Assembly (NCBI GenBank): GCA_029055875.1
Contig: JAIDCJ010000015.1
Span: 1-35,254, forward strand
Source: Clostridia bacterium
Lineage (GTDB): Bacteria > Bacillota > Clostridia > Christensenellales > Borkfalkiaceae
Direction: 5' to 3'
Length of the DNA: 35,254 nt
Shown in pieces: positions 17,218 through 25,228 of this stretch. The notes beneath the pieces were generated by a model. That model had not been told where the DNA came from. It ran no database searches and saw nothing but the letters and a program-made list of their open reading frames with translations. The position numbers and the translations under genes are program-made. Each line of letters opens with the position of its first letter. Positions within the stretch are counted from its first letter, which is position 1.

Positions 17218-17610
17218 TTAGGATTGAATGTCTTTTTTAATTCGTGAAGTGCTGATTTCAGGAGTGCGCGGAAGGTAGATTACTTTACACCCTTCTTTTT
17301 CCAAATAATCGAATTTTCCTTTCCAATCATCCCCTATCACAAAGTAATCAGCGTGATACTCGCGTATGTCATTTACCTTTTGATCCCAGTCCTCTTCCGG
17401 AATAACCAAATCCACATAGCGGACTGCCTCTAATAACTCCTTGCGCTGCTCATAAGTAAAATATGATTTCTTGTTTTTTTGTCTAACATTAAATTCATCT
17501 GTGGAACAAGCAACGATTAAATAATCGCCCAACGCCTTTGCACGTCTTAATAGATTGATGTGCCCGTAATGAAGCAAATCAAATGTCCCGTAGGTTATCA
17601 CTCTTTTCAT
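17218..17610 (-). CDS. tagD: Glycerol-3-phosphate cytidylyltransferase TagD
   Basis: A 130-residue cytidylyltransferase forming CDP-glycerol from CTP and glycerol-3-phosphate. It starts MKRVITYGTFDLLHYGH with the catalytic HxGH at residues 14-17 and ends with RTPEISTSRIKKDI, containing the ISTS signature. Length and motifs fit TagD/GCT. Here it stands beside licD rather than in a full teichoic acid operon, as gct genes do in some streptococcal capsule loci. The likely role is to supply CDP-glycerol for a glycerol-phosphate side group. Confidence 0.93.
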   Translation of the reverse strand: MKRVITYGTFDLLHYGHINLLRRAKALGDYLIVACSTDEFNVRQKNKKSYFTYEQRKELLEAVRYVDLVIPEEDWDQKVNDIREYHADYFVIGDDWKGKFDYLEKEGCKVIYLPRTPEISTSRIKKDIQS

Positions 17611-17618
17611 AAAAAGCC

Positions 17619-18431
17619 TCAGTAATTTCTATATGATTTTTCTAAATCCAAGCACAAATAATCATGATGGGTAACCTGCTTTTCTTTCGGCGGTAACTTC
17701 ATATAATCCCCATACATTTTTGTCAAAAAACTATCATAATCCTGCGGTGCACAAATTTGAATGTTTTCAAAATTAATTATAATTGGATATTCTCCAAACC
17801 ATTCTCGCTTAAAAATTTCCCGTTCGCCCCACGCGCCGTAAGGATTGGTCACATACTTATAATCGTCGAAATCCTTTTCCCTGCACAGTTTATCCAATCT
17901 TCTTAATGTGCTTCTCCAATTCGGAAAGGGTATACACCTTGATACAATGATAGCAACATTCTTATATGTTTTGCGGCGTTTGCTTAAAGCACATACTTTC
18001 GTCATAATGTAATTATTCTTTCGGGCAATCTTTTTGAAGTTTCTTTTACTTTCCTCCAAAGTATTACCAATCCCGTCAAGCGGAAAGATATCTAAATACA
18101 ATCCTCGTTTTGTTTTATATCTTGTATTTTCAACGAGCGTTGTCGAAGTATCGTATACTTTACAAAATTGGTATACGTAGTCCTTATTTTCAAGCGGTGC
18201 TTCTAAACAATAGTTTGAGTCGTGATTCTCACTTTTCATTAAATCTATTAATCTGTCATAATCTCTGCGTGGCATTCCGATATCGATATCATCATCCCAA
18301 GGTATAAACCCTTTATGGCGAACAGCGCCTAATAACGTTCCGCCAATCACATAATACCGCAAATTATGCCCCATACAAAATTGATGGAACCAACTTAAAA
18401 TATTTAATAATTTATTCTGCAACTGATTCAC
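17619..18431 (-). CDS. LicD-family phosphotransferase
   Basis: A 270-residue LicD-type enzyme: YVIGGTLLGAVRHKGFIPW followed by DDDIDIGMPRRDY near the N-terminus is the family nucleotidyltransferase-fold core. LicD proteins move phosphocholine, glycerol phosphate or similar groups from a CDP carrier onto a glycan. With tagD eight bases downstream and no choline uptake or licC-type gene seen, glycerol phosphate is the more likely group. The GTG start at 18431 overlaps the stop of an upstream small reading frame as GTGA. The gene is A/T-rich like its neighbours. Confidence 0.85.
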   Translation of the reverse strand: MNQLQNKLLNILSWFHQFCMGHNLRYYVIGGTLLGAVRHKGFIPWDDDIDIGMPRRDYDRLIDLMKSENHDSNYCLEAPLENKDYVYQFCKVYDTSTTLVENTRYKTKRGLYLDIFPLDGIGNTLEESKRNFKKIARKNNYIMTKVCALSKRRKTYKNVAIIVSRCIPFPNWRSTLRRLDKLCREKDFDDYKYVTNPYGAWGEREIFKREWFGEYPIIINFENIQICAPQDYDSFLTKMYGDYMKLPPKEKQVTHHDYLCLDLEKSYRNY

Positions 18432-18614
18432 GTCATTGACTCCGATACTTTTTTTCTTAACGAAACTCTACAAAGATGCTTGTTAAAAAACCAACCGCAC
18501 AACTTATTCGGCTCACAGCATTCAACCGCAAAACGAATATCTGATAATGTCTCTAACCTGACAAAGAATTTTTAATGCCGTTTCTTTTAATTCTTCACTG
18601 GTTAATTCAATCAT
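18428..18614 (-). pseudogene. Small ORF between GT2 and licD, apparently frameshifted
   Basis: This stretch behaves like a gene broken by one extra base. An ATG at 18614, two bases after the GT2 stop, opens a frame beginning MIELTSEELKETALKIL, which stops after 30 codons at 18522. In the next frame, translation reads through SDIRFAVECCEPNKLC and GWFFNKHLCRVSLRKK to a TGA at 18430-18428 that overlaps the licD GTG start as GTGA. The interval is 187 bases, one more than 62 codons. A joined product would be about 61 residues with four or five Cys. I do not recognise it. It may be a true frameshift, a sequencing error or a remnant of a duplicated LicD N-terminus. Confidence 0.45.
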
Positions 18615-18616
18615 AA

Positions 18617-19483
18617 TTACACGCTACCGTTCATTTGCTGTTGATTATTTACTTTCTTGTGCAGCAACTTAAAGAATATAAATTTTCGCAACCACTTAGG
18701 CATAATGCACACAATCCACTGAATGCGATTCGTTTTTCTATATTGCTTTTTCGTGATGAATCCCGTATCTAAAATCTGCTTTCGCGCATTCTTGTATTTC
18801 TTGTAATATTTAAGTCCTCCGCGGCGCACAATCATATCTCTATTCGTACGAACGTTACACAGATATTCGTCAACGTTCATACAGTTTGCCCCTGCAAGAA
18901 TCATGTCCACCCAAAGCATATCGTCTTCCATAAGCGGACAGTCCTTATAATTACCCGCTTCAAGAACCTTACTTTTCTTGAACATGACCGTCATATGGTT
19001 AAATGCGCTTCTCTGCTTCTGAAACTTTACAATTTCTTCTTGCGTAAGGGGAACACGCCGCTCGGCAACGGGAATATTTTCATCCGTTTCAAATTCAATG
19101 ATTTGCCCCCCGCATAAATCCAAATCGGGATTCTTTTCAAACTCTGCAAGCTGTAATTCAAAACGATTAGCCACGGCAATATCGTCCGTATCCATTCTTG
19201 CTATCAGCTCATAGCTACATTCGGGTACGCCGTAAGATAACGCTAATCCCAATCCTTTATTTTCTTCAAGCTGAACTTCCTTGATTACAACACCGTCGTA
19301 GCTCTTGTATTTATCTATAACGTCTTGCAGCCCTTGCGGAATAGGTCCGTCTTTTACGATTACCCATTCGTCGGCCTTTACCGTTTGATTATAAATACTC
19401 TCTAATGCTTTATCAAAAAACTCCGGTTTCTCTTTGTAATATACGGAAAATAAAACCGAAAACGCAGGATATTTATTGCGCAT
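18617..19483 (-). CDS. GT2 glycosyltransferase, AmsE-like
   Basis: A 288-residue GT-A enzyme: FSVLFSVYYKEKPEFFDKAL at the N-terminus, NKGLGLALSYG, then ELIARMDTDDIAVANRFE with the DTDD metal site, and DCPLMEDDMLWVDMI for the acceptor side. These are features of the AmsE-like group of GT2. As the first glycosyltransferase gene after the initiating sugar-phosphate transferase, three bases downstream of it, it may add the second sugar. The donor is not determined. Confidence 0.82.
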   Translation of the reverse strand: MRNKYPAFSVLFSVYYKEKPEFFDKALESIYNQTVKADEWVIVKDGPIPQGLQDVIDKYKSYDGVVIKEVQLEENKGLGLALSYGVPECSYELIARMDTDDIAVANRFELQLAEFEKNPDLDLCGGQIIEFETDENIPVAERRVPLTQEEIVKFQKQRSAFNHMTVMFKKSKVLEAGNYKDCPLMEDDMLWVDMILAGANCMNVDEYLCNVRTNRDMIVRRGGLKYYKKYKNARKQILDTGFITKKQYRKTNRIQWIVCIMPKWLRKFIFFKLLHKKVNNQQQMNGSV

Positions 19484-19486
19484 AAT

Positions 19487-20176
19487 TTACCTCTTCAGTA
19501 CCGCAAAAACGGTTTTGAACATTGTTCCGATATCCCGCCAAAAACCGCACTTTTTCAGGGACTGCAAATTGTATTCCATCTTTTGCGGAAGAACAACGTT
19601 TATGTAAGTCTCGTCTACGTTTTCTGCGTCCTTTAACAGCTCGTCCTCGTCCTTAAACTTGATGCTCGCCTCACTCGTGACGCCCGCAGGCAAGAGGAGC
19701 GTTGCAAGCATTTCGTCGGTATAGGCATCTACGTATTTGGGCACTTCCGGCCGCGTTCCCACGAAAGACATCTTCCCGCGCCAGATATCGATGAGCTGAC
19801 TCACTTCGTCCAAACGGCATTTGCGGATAAATTTCCCCACCCGCGTAATTCTTGCGTCCTGACTTACGGTTACCTCGGAGCCCATCTTGTCCGCATGATT
19901 CACCATGGTGCGGAATTTGAAAATACGGAACTCTTTTCCGTATTGCGTAATTCTCGTCTGTCTGAAGAATACGGGCCCGCGCGAATCGATTTTAATAGCT
20001 ATCGCCAGTATCAAAAACAGCGGAGACAAAATAATCAGCATCAGCGTGGAAACGAAAAGATCAAAACACCGTTTCCAGAACAGACTGAAATTTTTCCTTC
20101 TCAATTTTTTATGATACGGACGAACCGCCTCGTTTTGCATATTCGGCGGCAGTTTTTCCCACTTCTTTACAAGCAT
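19487..20176 (-). CDS. Initiating undecaprenyl-phosphate sugar-1-phosphate transferase (PglC/WcaJ superfamily)
   Basis: A 229-residue monotopic phosphoglycosyl transferase. One hydrophobic segment near residues 38-63 (ending LAIAIKIDSRGPVFFRQTR) is followed by FRIFKFRTM and the catalytic Asp-Glu in CRLDEVSQLIDIWRGKMSF, then VGTRPEVPKYV. It would load the first sugar phosphate onto undecaprenyl phosphate at the cytoplasmic face. Its short form lacks the extra N-terminal membrane domain of WcaJ and resembles PglC. It is coupled to the aminotransferase gene by a TAATG overlap, so its donor may be the UDP-4-amino sugar made by that enzyme. Ser replaces the common Pro in the usual DELPQL motif. 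Confidence 0.9.
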   Translation of the reverse strand: MLVKKWEKLPPNMQNEAVRPYHKKLRRKNFSLFWKRCFDLFVSTLMLIILSPLFLILAIAIKIDSRGPVFFRQTRITQYGKEFRIFKFRTMVNHADKMGSEVTVSQDARITRVGKFIRKCRLDEVSQLIDIWRGKMSFVGTRPEVPKYVDAYTDEMLATLLLPAGVTSEASIKFKDEDELLKDAENVDETYINVVLPQKMEYNLQSLKKCGFWRDIGTMFKTVFAVLKR

Positions 20177-21378
20177 TATAAATACTCTCTCAAAATCTCG
20201 GAAAAGGTTTGAATGACGTATTCCACTTCTTCGTCCGAAAGGCAGGTATGCAGTGGAAGGGTAATTTCGTTTTCAAAGTGCGCGTAGGCGTTGGGGTAAT
20301 CCTTGATATCGAACCCTAAATTCCGATACGCCGTGTGCATGGGCAGCGGCTTATAATGCACGTTGCAGGCAATTCCCCGCTCCGCCATTTTAATAATAAT
20401 ATCGCCGCGCTCTTTGAGCGAAATATTCGGAATGCGCGTCAGATACAAATGCCCAGACGAGCTGTATTCTTTCGTATAGTGGCTTAAAACCAAAACGCCC
20501 AAAGGCTTGAACGCGTTATCGTATCTTTCAATGATTTGCTTTCTGCGCTTTAACATTTCGGGATAACGCTTCATTTGCGCAAGTCCTATTGCCGCCGCGA
20601 TATCCGTCATGTTGCACTTGTACCAGGTGCCGACGATATCGTACTCCCATGCGCCGAGCTGCATTTTTGAAAGCGCGTCCTTTGATTGACCGTGGAGAGA
20701 AAGTAATTGCAAACGGTGATAAATGTCCTCGTCGTCCACGCCGCGGATAGAACGCCAGGTGAGCGCGCCGCCCTCCGCCGTTGTAAAATTCTTGACGGCG
20801 TGAAAAGAGAACGCCGAAAAATCCGCGATGCTCCCCGCAGGTTGTCCGCCGCGTTTTGCGCCGAATGCGTGCGCCGTGTCGGCAAGGATAATCACCCTTC
20901 CGAAAGCCTTCTGCATTTCGTTATTTGCCGAAAAAAGAGATTTCTTCCGCTCAACGATTTCAAACAGCTTTTTGTAGTCGCACGGAATGCCCGCTAAGTC
21001 CACGGGGATAATCGCTTTCGTCTTTTCGGTGATTGCCGCTTCCAGCTTTTCGTAGTCCATTTCAAGACTATCGGGCTGCGTATCGATTAAAACGAGCTTT
21101 GCCCCTACGTGGCATATAACCGAAGCGGACGCCGTGTAGGTATATGCGGAAGTGATTACCTCGTCGCCCTCGCCGATTCCCATAAGGCGAAGCGCCATTT
21201 CGGCGCAGGCGGTTTGCGAATTAAGGCACACCGCACGGTTTACGCCGCAGAATGCGGCCACCTGCCGTTCCAGTTCTTTGGTTTTGGGGCCCGTCGTGAT
21301 CCAACCGGATTTTAACGCGTCGGTTACTTCTGAAATTTCAAGCTCCGAAATATCGGGCGGTGAAAAAGATATTTTCAT
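20176..21378 (-). CDS. DegT/DnrJ/EryC1/StrS-family sugar aminotransferase (PglE-like)
   Basis: A 400-residue PLP-dependent aminotransferase for nucleotide sugars. The start MKISFSPPDISELEISEV fits the family; the frame extends to a TTG at 21399 but without a ribosome binding site. GWITTGPKTKELE, AYTYTASASV and the catalytic Lys near residue 193 in SFHAVKNFTTAEGGAL are all visible. It most likely aminates the 4-keto sugar made by the PglF-type dehydratase encoded just upstream, giving a 4-amino-4,6-dideoxy-HexNAc. No acetyltransferase of the PglD type is seen in the cluster, so the amine may stay free. It is the first gene of the polysaccharide operon. Confidence 0.88.
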   Translation of the reverse strand: MKISFSPPDISELEISEVTDALKSGWITTGPKTKELERQVAAFCGVNRAVCLNSQTACAEMALRLMGIGEGDEVITSAYTYTASASVICHVGAKLVLIDTQPDSLEMDYEKLEAAITEKTKAIIPVDLAGIPCDYKKLFEIVERKKSLFSANNEMQKAFGRVIILADTAHAFGAKRGGQPAGSIADFSAFSFHAVKNFTTAEGGALTWRSIRGVDDEDIYHRLQLLSLHGQSKDALSKMQLGAWEYDIVGTWYKCNMTDIAAAIGLAQMKRYPEMLKRRKQIIERYDNAFKPLGVLVLSHYTKEYSSSGHLYLTRIPNISLKERGDIIIKMAERGIACNVHYKPLPMHTAYRNLGFDIKDYPNAYAHFENEITLPLHTCLSDEEVEYVIQTFSEILREYL

Positions 21379-21438
21379 ATTCCTCGGTTTGTATATCAAT
21401 TATTAGCTTTTGCCGAACTACTATACTACGGCAGTTTT

Positions 21439-21467
21439 ATTTTAACACATAGCATATGAAAATGCAA
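21439..21467 (-). promoter_or_regulatory. Sigma-A promoter of the polysaccharide operon
   Basis: TTGCAT (plus 21462-21467) and TAAAAT (plus 21439-21444) on the minus strand are spaced by 17 bases, with TG one base ahead of the -10 hexamer. It lies between the terminator of the amino-sugar operon and the aminotransferase start about 60 bases downstream. Confidence 0.65.
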
Positions 21468-21493
21468 CTATTCCATAAAACAATCAAAAGAAA

Positions 21494-21524
21494 AACGCGG
21501 CGAAAGTTTTACTTTCGCCGCGTT
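21494..21524 (-). terminator. Intrinsic terminator of the amino-sugar operon
   Basis: A 14-bp perfect stem (AACGCGGCGAAAGT and its complement) with a 3-base loop lies 12 bases after the pglF-like stop. On the minus strand it is followed by TTTCTTTT. It separates the amino-sugar operon from the polysaccharide operon. Confidence 0.9.
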
Positions 21525-21535
21525 AAGATTATCGT

Positions 21536-23362
21536 TTAATTCTGCGGATGGTAGGTGGTAACAAGCCCCGCAATCAGCTTTTTCATTTCGGACGTTTCGT
21601 CCTTCGCCGCCTTTTGCAGATATTTCAGCGTATCCCAAAGGAATGCTTCGTCGATTTCAATGGGGCTTGCAATATTGATGAGCCCGTTCGGCGTCTTTTG
21701 CATGCCCTCTTCGTCCATGAGCCGCTCTTCATACAGCTTTTCGCCGGGGCGAAGTCCCGTGCATTTGATTTCGATATCCACGTTCGGTTCCAGCCCCGAG
21801 AGCTTGATAAGGTTATACGCCAAATCGTAAATTCTCACGGGCTCGCCCATATCGAGAACGAATATCTGCCCGCCCTGCGCATATGCGCCCGCCTGCAACA
21901 CGAGCGACACCGCCTCGGGAATGGTCATGAAATAACGGATAATATCCTTATGCGTGACCGTGACGGGCCCGCCCTCCGCGATTTGCTTTTCAAACAGCGG
22001 AATGACCGAACCGTTCGAGCCGAGCACGTTCCCGAACCGTACCGCAACGAATTTCGTGTTCTTGCTGTGTTTGCCGATGGTCTGAATAATCATCTCGCAG
22101 ATACGCTTGGTCGCGCCCATGACGTTGGTGGGATTGACCGCTTTATCCGTAGAAATCTGCACGAACACCTTTGCACCGAACTGATCGGCACAGGTTGCCA
22201 CGTTAAGCGTACCGAACACGTTGTTCTTTACCGCCTCGTTGGGGCTCGTTTCCATGAGCGGAACGTGCTTATGTGCGGCGGCGTTGAATACGATTTCAGG
22301 CTTGTACGTTTTGAAAACGTCCTCCATCTTCGTCTTATCCCGAACGCTTGCAATGAGCGCAAGCAGATTCAATTCGGGATGATGACGGCGAAGCTCCTGT
22401 TCGATATCGTAGGCGTTGTTTTCGTAAATATCCAAAATGATGAGCTGCTTCGGGGAACGGCTTGCTATCTGACGGCAAAGCTCGCTGCCGATGGAACCGC
22501 CGCCGCCCGTGACGAGCACGACGCGGTTTTCGATATAGCCCATGATTTCGTCGAGATTGACGCGCACTTGATCGCGTCCCAAAAGGTCGGTGATCTGCAC
22601 TTCGCGAAGCGCAGACATGCTCGCTTCGCCGCTTACGATTTGATAGATACCCGGCAGGGTTTTTACCTTGCAATCGGTTGTGGCGCAGATATCGTAAACG
22701 CGTTTTACCTCCTTCTTGGGCGCGGAGGGAATGGCGATTAAAATTTCGTTGATGTTATACTGTTTGACGAGCCTCGGAATATCCTCCGTCGTGCCCGCAA
22801 CGGACACGCCGCTGATATTTCTTCCGAGCTTGTCCGCGTCGTCATCCACCACGCAGATGGGCAGATAGTCGATTTTGTCGGTCGTCTGAATTTCGCGGAT
22901 GAGCATGGTGCCCGCGTTGCCGCCGCCCACGATCATGGCGCGGATTTTATTCTTTTTGTGCTTCGTGACGGAGTATTTGACCGAAATGAAAATTCTCTTG
23001 GAAAAACGAATCAAAAGCGCGAATACGAAAAAGAGAACGCAGAAGATTGCACACGCGCGGAAGTTGATATCGAACACAAACGAAAGCGCAACGTTGATGC
23101 AGAAAATACAGAGCATCGCGAGAAGCATTCTGATGGTATCGTGAATGCCGACGGCATTGAATACGATAACGTACAGCCTGAACACGATAAAGAACAGAAA
23201 GACGGACGCAAGATTGATTAAAAACCAATACAATACGTCGTAGCTGAGCTGAACCTTTCCGTGCGCGATGAGAAGTGACAGCGTCATGGAAAGTGCCACC
23301 GCAGCAACGTCCAGCAATGCGAGAATGATAATATCGATTAATTTGTGATTATGATTCTTCAT
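21536..23362 (-). CDS. Membrane-anchored UDP-sugar 4,6-dehydratase (PglF/CapD/FlaA1 type)
   Basis: A 608-residue protein with four hydrophobic segments in the first 130 residues, a first nucleotide-binding region (MIVGGGNAGTMLIREI) and a C-terminal extended short-chain dehydratase domain with VTGGGGSIGSEL near 290-300, FNAAAHKHVPLME and STDKAVNPTNVMGATKR. PglF-like enzymes convert UDP-GlcNAc to the UDP-4-keto-6-deoxy sugar. ATG at 23362 is chosen because GGA lies seven bases before it; a TTG at 23374 would lack this. The gene follows glmS after about 20 bases, so the enzyme is made together with the UDP-GlcNAc pathway. The aminotransferase that would use its product opens the next operon. Confidence 0.92.
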   Translation of the reverse strand: MKNHNHKLIDIIILALLDVAAVALSMTLSLLIAHGKVQLSYDVLYWFLINLASVFLFFIVFRLYVIVFNAVGIHDTIRMLLAMLCIFCINVALSFVFDINFRACAIFCVLFFVFALLIRFSKRIFISVKYSVTKHKKNKIRAMIVGGGNAGTMLIREIQTTDKIDYLPICVVDDDADKLGRNISGVSVAGTTEDIPRLVKQYNINEILIAIPSAPKKEVKRVYDICATTDCKVKTLPGIYQIVSGEASMSALREVQITDLLGRDQVRVNLDEIMGYIENRVVLVTGGGGSIGSELCRQIASRSPKQLIILDIYENNAYDIEQELRRHHPELNLLALIASVRDKTKMEDVFKTYKPEIVFNAAAHKHVPLMETSPNEAVKNNVFGTLNVATCADQFGAKVFVQISTDKAVNPTNVMGATKRICEMIIQTIGKHSKNTKFVAVRFGNVLGSNGSVIPLFEKQIAEGGPVTVTHKDIIRYFMTIPEAVSLVLQAGAYAQGGQIFVLDMGEPVRIYDLAYNLIKLSGLEPNVDIEIKCTGLRPGEKLYEERLMDEEGMQKTPNGLINIASPIEIDEAFLWDTLKYLQKAAKDETSEMKKLIAGLVTTYHPQN

Positions 23363-23383
23363 CCGATTTTCCAATAATAAAAT

Positions 23384-25216
23384 TTATTCGACCGTAACAC
23401 TCTTGGCAAGATTCCTCGGCTTGTCAACGTTATTTCCCTTGGATACGCTCAGATAGTAGGAATAAAGCTGCAAGGGAATGACGGAAAGACTTGCCGCAAA
23501 ATGAGAATCGGTGCGCGGAACAGAAAAGACTTTCTCGCACACCTGCGGAAGTTCGATATCCTCAAATGCAACGACGGCAAGACGGGCGTTTCGGCTCTTC
23601 GTTTCTAAAAGATTGCTGACCGTCTTTGCTATAAGCCCCTCCTGCGTGAGTACGCCGAATACCAGCGTGCCGTTCTCCACAAGACTGATTGCGCCGTGCT
23701 TCAATTCGCCCGCGGCGTATGCCTCGGAGTGAATATAGCTGATTTCTTTGAGCTTTAAGCTCCCCTCCATACTCACCGCATAGTCGATTCCCCTGCCGAT
23801 AAAGAAGGCGTCCTTTTTATCCATCGTATGGAATGCGAACTGCTGCACGGAGGCCTGCTCCGCAAGAATACTCTCTATCTTTTCGGGCAGAAGAAGAAGC
23901 TCGGCTTTGAGTGCCTTTGCATACTCGCTTGAAACCGCGCCGCGCACCTCGGCAAGCTTGATTGCAATCAAATACCCCGCTATGAGCTGCGCGCTGTACG
24001 CCTTGGTGGTGGCAACCGAAATTTCGGGGCCCGCCTTGGTATAGAAAACGTAGTCCGCCTCGCGCGCAATGGTCGAGCCAACCACGTTGACAACGGCAAG
24101 CGTTTTAAGTCCCTGCGCCTTCGCCTCGCGGAGTGCCGCAATGGTGTCCGCCGTCTCGCCCGACTGACTGATAGCGATAACGAGCTCGTCACCGCGCAGA
24201 TTGAGCGTGCGGTAACGGAATTCCGAAGCGAGCTCCACGCGGACGGGAATGCGCGCCAAATCCTCTATAACGTACTGCATGACGACGCCCGCGTGATACG
24301 CCGAGCCGCACCCCACGACGACGATGCTCTTGAAACCCGCGAGAGCTTCGTCCGTAAGCATCAACTCGGAAAAATCGATATTGCCGTCATGCAACAAATA
24401 GCCTACGGTATCCCTTACGACGCGGGGCTGTTCGTGGATCTCCTTGAGCATATAGTGCTCGTAGCCGTCCTTTTCCGCCGCCTCCGCATCCCAGGTGACT
24501 TCGGTGAGCGGCACGCCGACGGGCTCTCTGTCGAGATTGAAAAACTGTGCCTGTCCGTCGAACAAATGCGCGATCTGAAGGTTTTCGATATAATAGACGT
24601 GCTTCGTGTATTTCAAAAGCGCGGGCACGTCCGAGGCAAGGAAGCAATCCCCACCCGACGTTCCGATGACCATGGGGCTATCCTTGCGAATGGCAAAGAT
24701 CTCCCCCTTATAATCGCTGAACATGACAGCGAGCGCATACGAGCCGCGCACCCGAAGCGCAAATTCGGAAATTGCCTTTAAGGGTTCGCCGTACTTTTTA
24801 TAGTAGTAGTCCACGAGCTTGGTTGCAACCTCGGTATCCGTTTCCGAATAGAACTGATACCCCCTGCGCTGCAGCTTCGCTTTGAGCTCGGCGTAGTTTT
24901 CGATAATGCCGTTATGCACGGCAACGATGGTAGAGTCGTCGTTACAATGCGGGTGCGCGTTGGTTTCGTTGGGCACACCGTGCGTTGCCCAGCGCGTATG
25001 CCCGATGCCGCACTTGCCTTGAATTGCCTTTCCGCCGTCTATCTTCTCTTTTAAGACTTCGAGCTTGCCCTGCGCTTTGGCAATTACGATTTTTCCGAGC
25101 ACGTCCGAAACGGCGACGCCCGCCGAGTCGTAGCCTCTGTATTCGAGCTTCGTCAATCCCTCTAAGAGAATGGGCGCAGCCTGTTTTCTACCCGTATATC
25201 CTACAATTCCGCACAT
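23384..25216 (-). CDS. glmS: Glutamine-fructose-6-phosphate aminotransferase GlmS
   Basis: A 610-residue two-domain enzyme making glucosamine-6-phosphate from fructose-6-phosphate and glutamine. The N-terminal glutaminase starts MCGIVGYTG with the nucleophile Cys2 exposed after Met removal, followed by YRGYDSAGVAV and GHTRWATHG. Two SIS domains follow, with SQSGETADTIAALREAK and the C-terminal PRNLAKSVTVE. An AAGGA ribosome binding site precedes the ATG. Only 12 bases separate it from glmM, so there is no space for the glmS ribozyme that controls the gene in many Bacillota. Confidence 0.98.
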   Translation of the reverse strand: MCGIVGYTGRKQAAPILLEGLTKLEYRGYDSAGVAVSDVLGKIVIAKAQGKLEVLKEKIDGGKAIQGKCGIGHTRWATHGVPNETNAHPHCNDDSTIVAVHNGIIENYAELKAKLQRRGYQFYSETDTEVATKLVDYYYKKYGEPLKAISEFALRVRGSYALAVMFSDYKGEIFAIRKDSPMVIGTSGGDCFLASDVPALLKYTKHVYYIENLQIAHLFDGQAQFFNLDREPVGVPLTEVTWDAEAAEKDGYEHYMLKEIHEQPRVVRDTVGYLLHDGNIDFSELMLTDEALAGFKSIVVVGCGSAYHAGVVMQYVIEDLARIPVRVELASEFRYRTLNLRGDELVIAISQSGETADTIAALREAKAQGLKTLAVVNVVGSTIAREADYVFYTKAGPEISVATTKAYSAQLIAGYLIAIKLAEVRGAVSSEYAKALKAELLLLPEKIESILAEQASVQQFAFHTMDKKDAFFIGRGIDYAVSMEGSLKLKEISYIHSEAYAAGELKHGAISLVENGTLVFGVLTQEGLIAKTVSNLLETKSRNARLAVVAFEDIELPQVCEKVFSVPRTDSHFAASLSVIPLQLYSYYLSVSKGNNVDKPRNLAKSVTVE

Positions 25217-25228
25217 AGCGTTTTTCCT

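Noticed and set aside
21548..22741. Plus-strand open frame of 397 codons
   Set aside because: It lies fully antisense to the well-supported PglF-like dehydratase gene. Its sequence has the Arg/His/Leu-rich look of an antisense frame in G/C-rich coding DNA and no recognisable domain.
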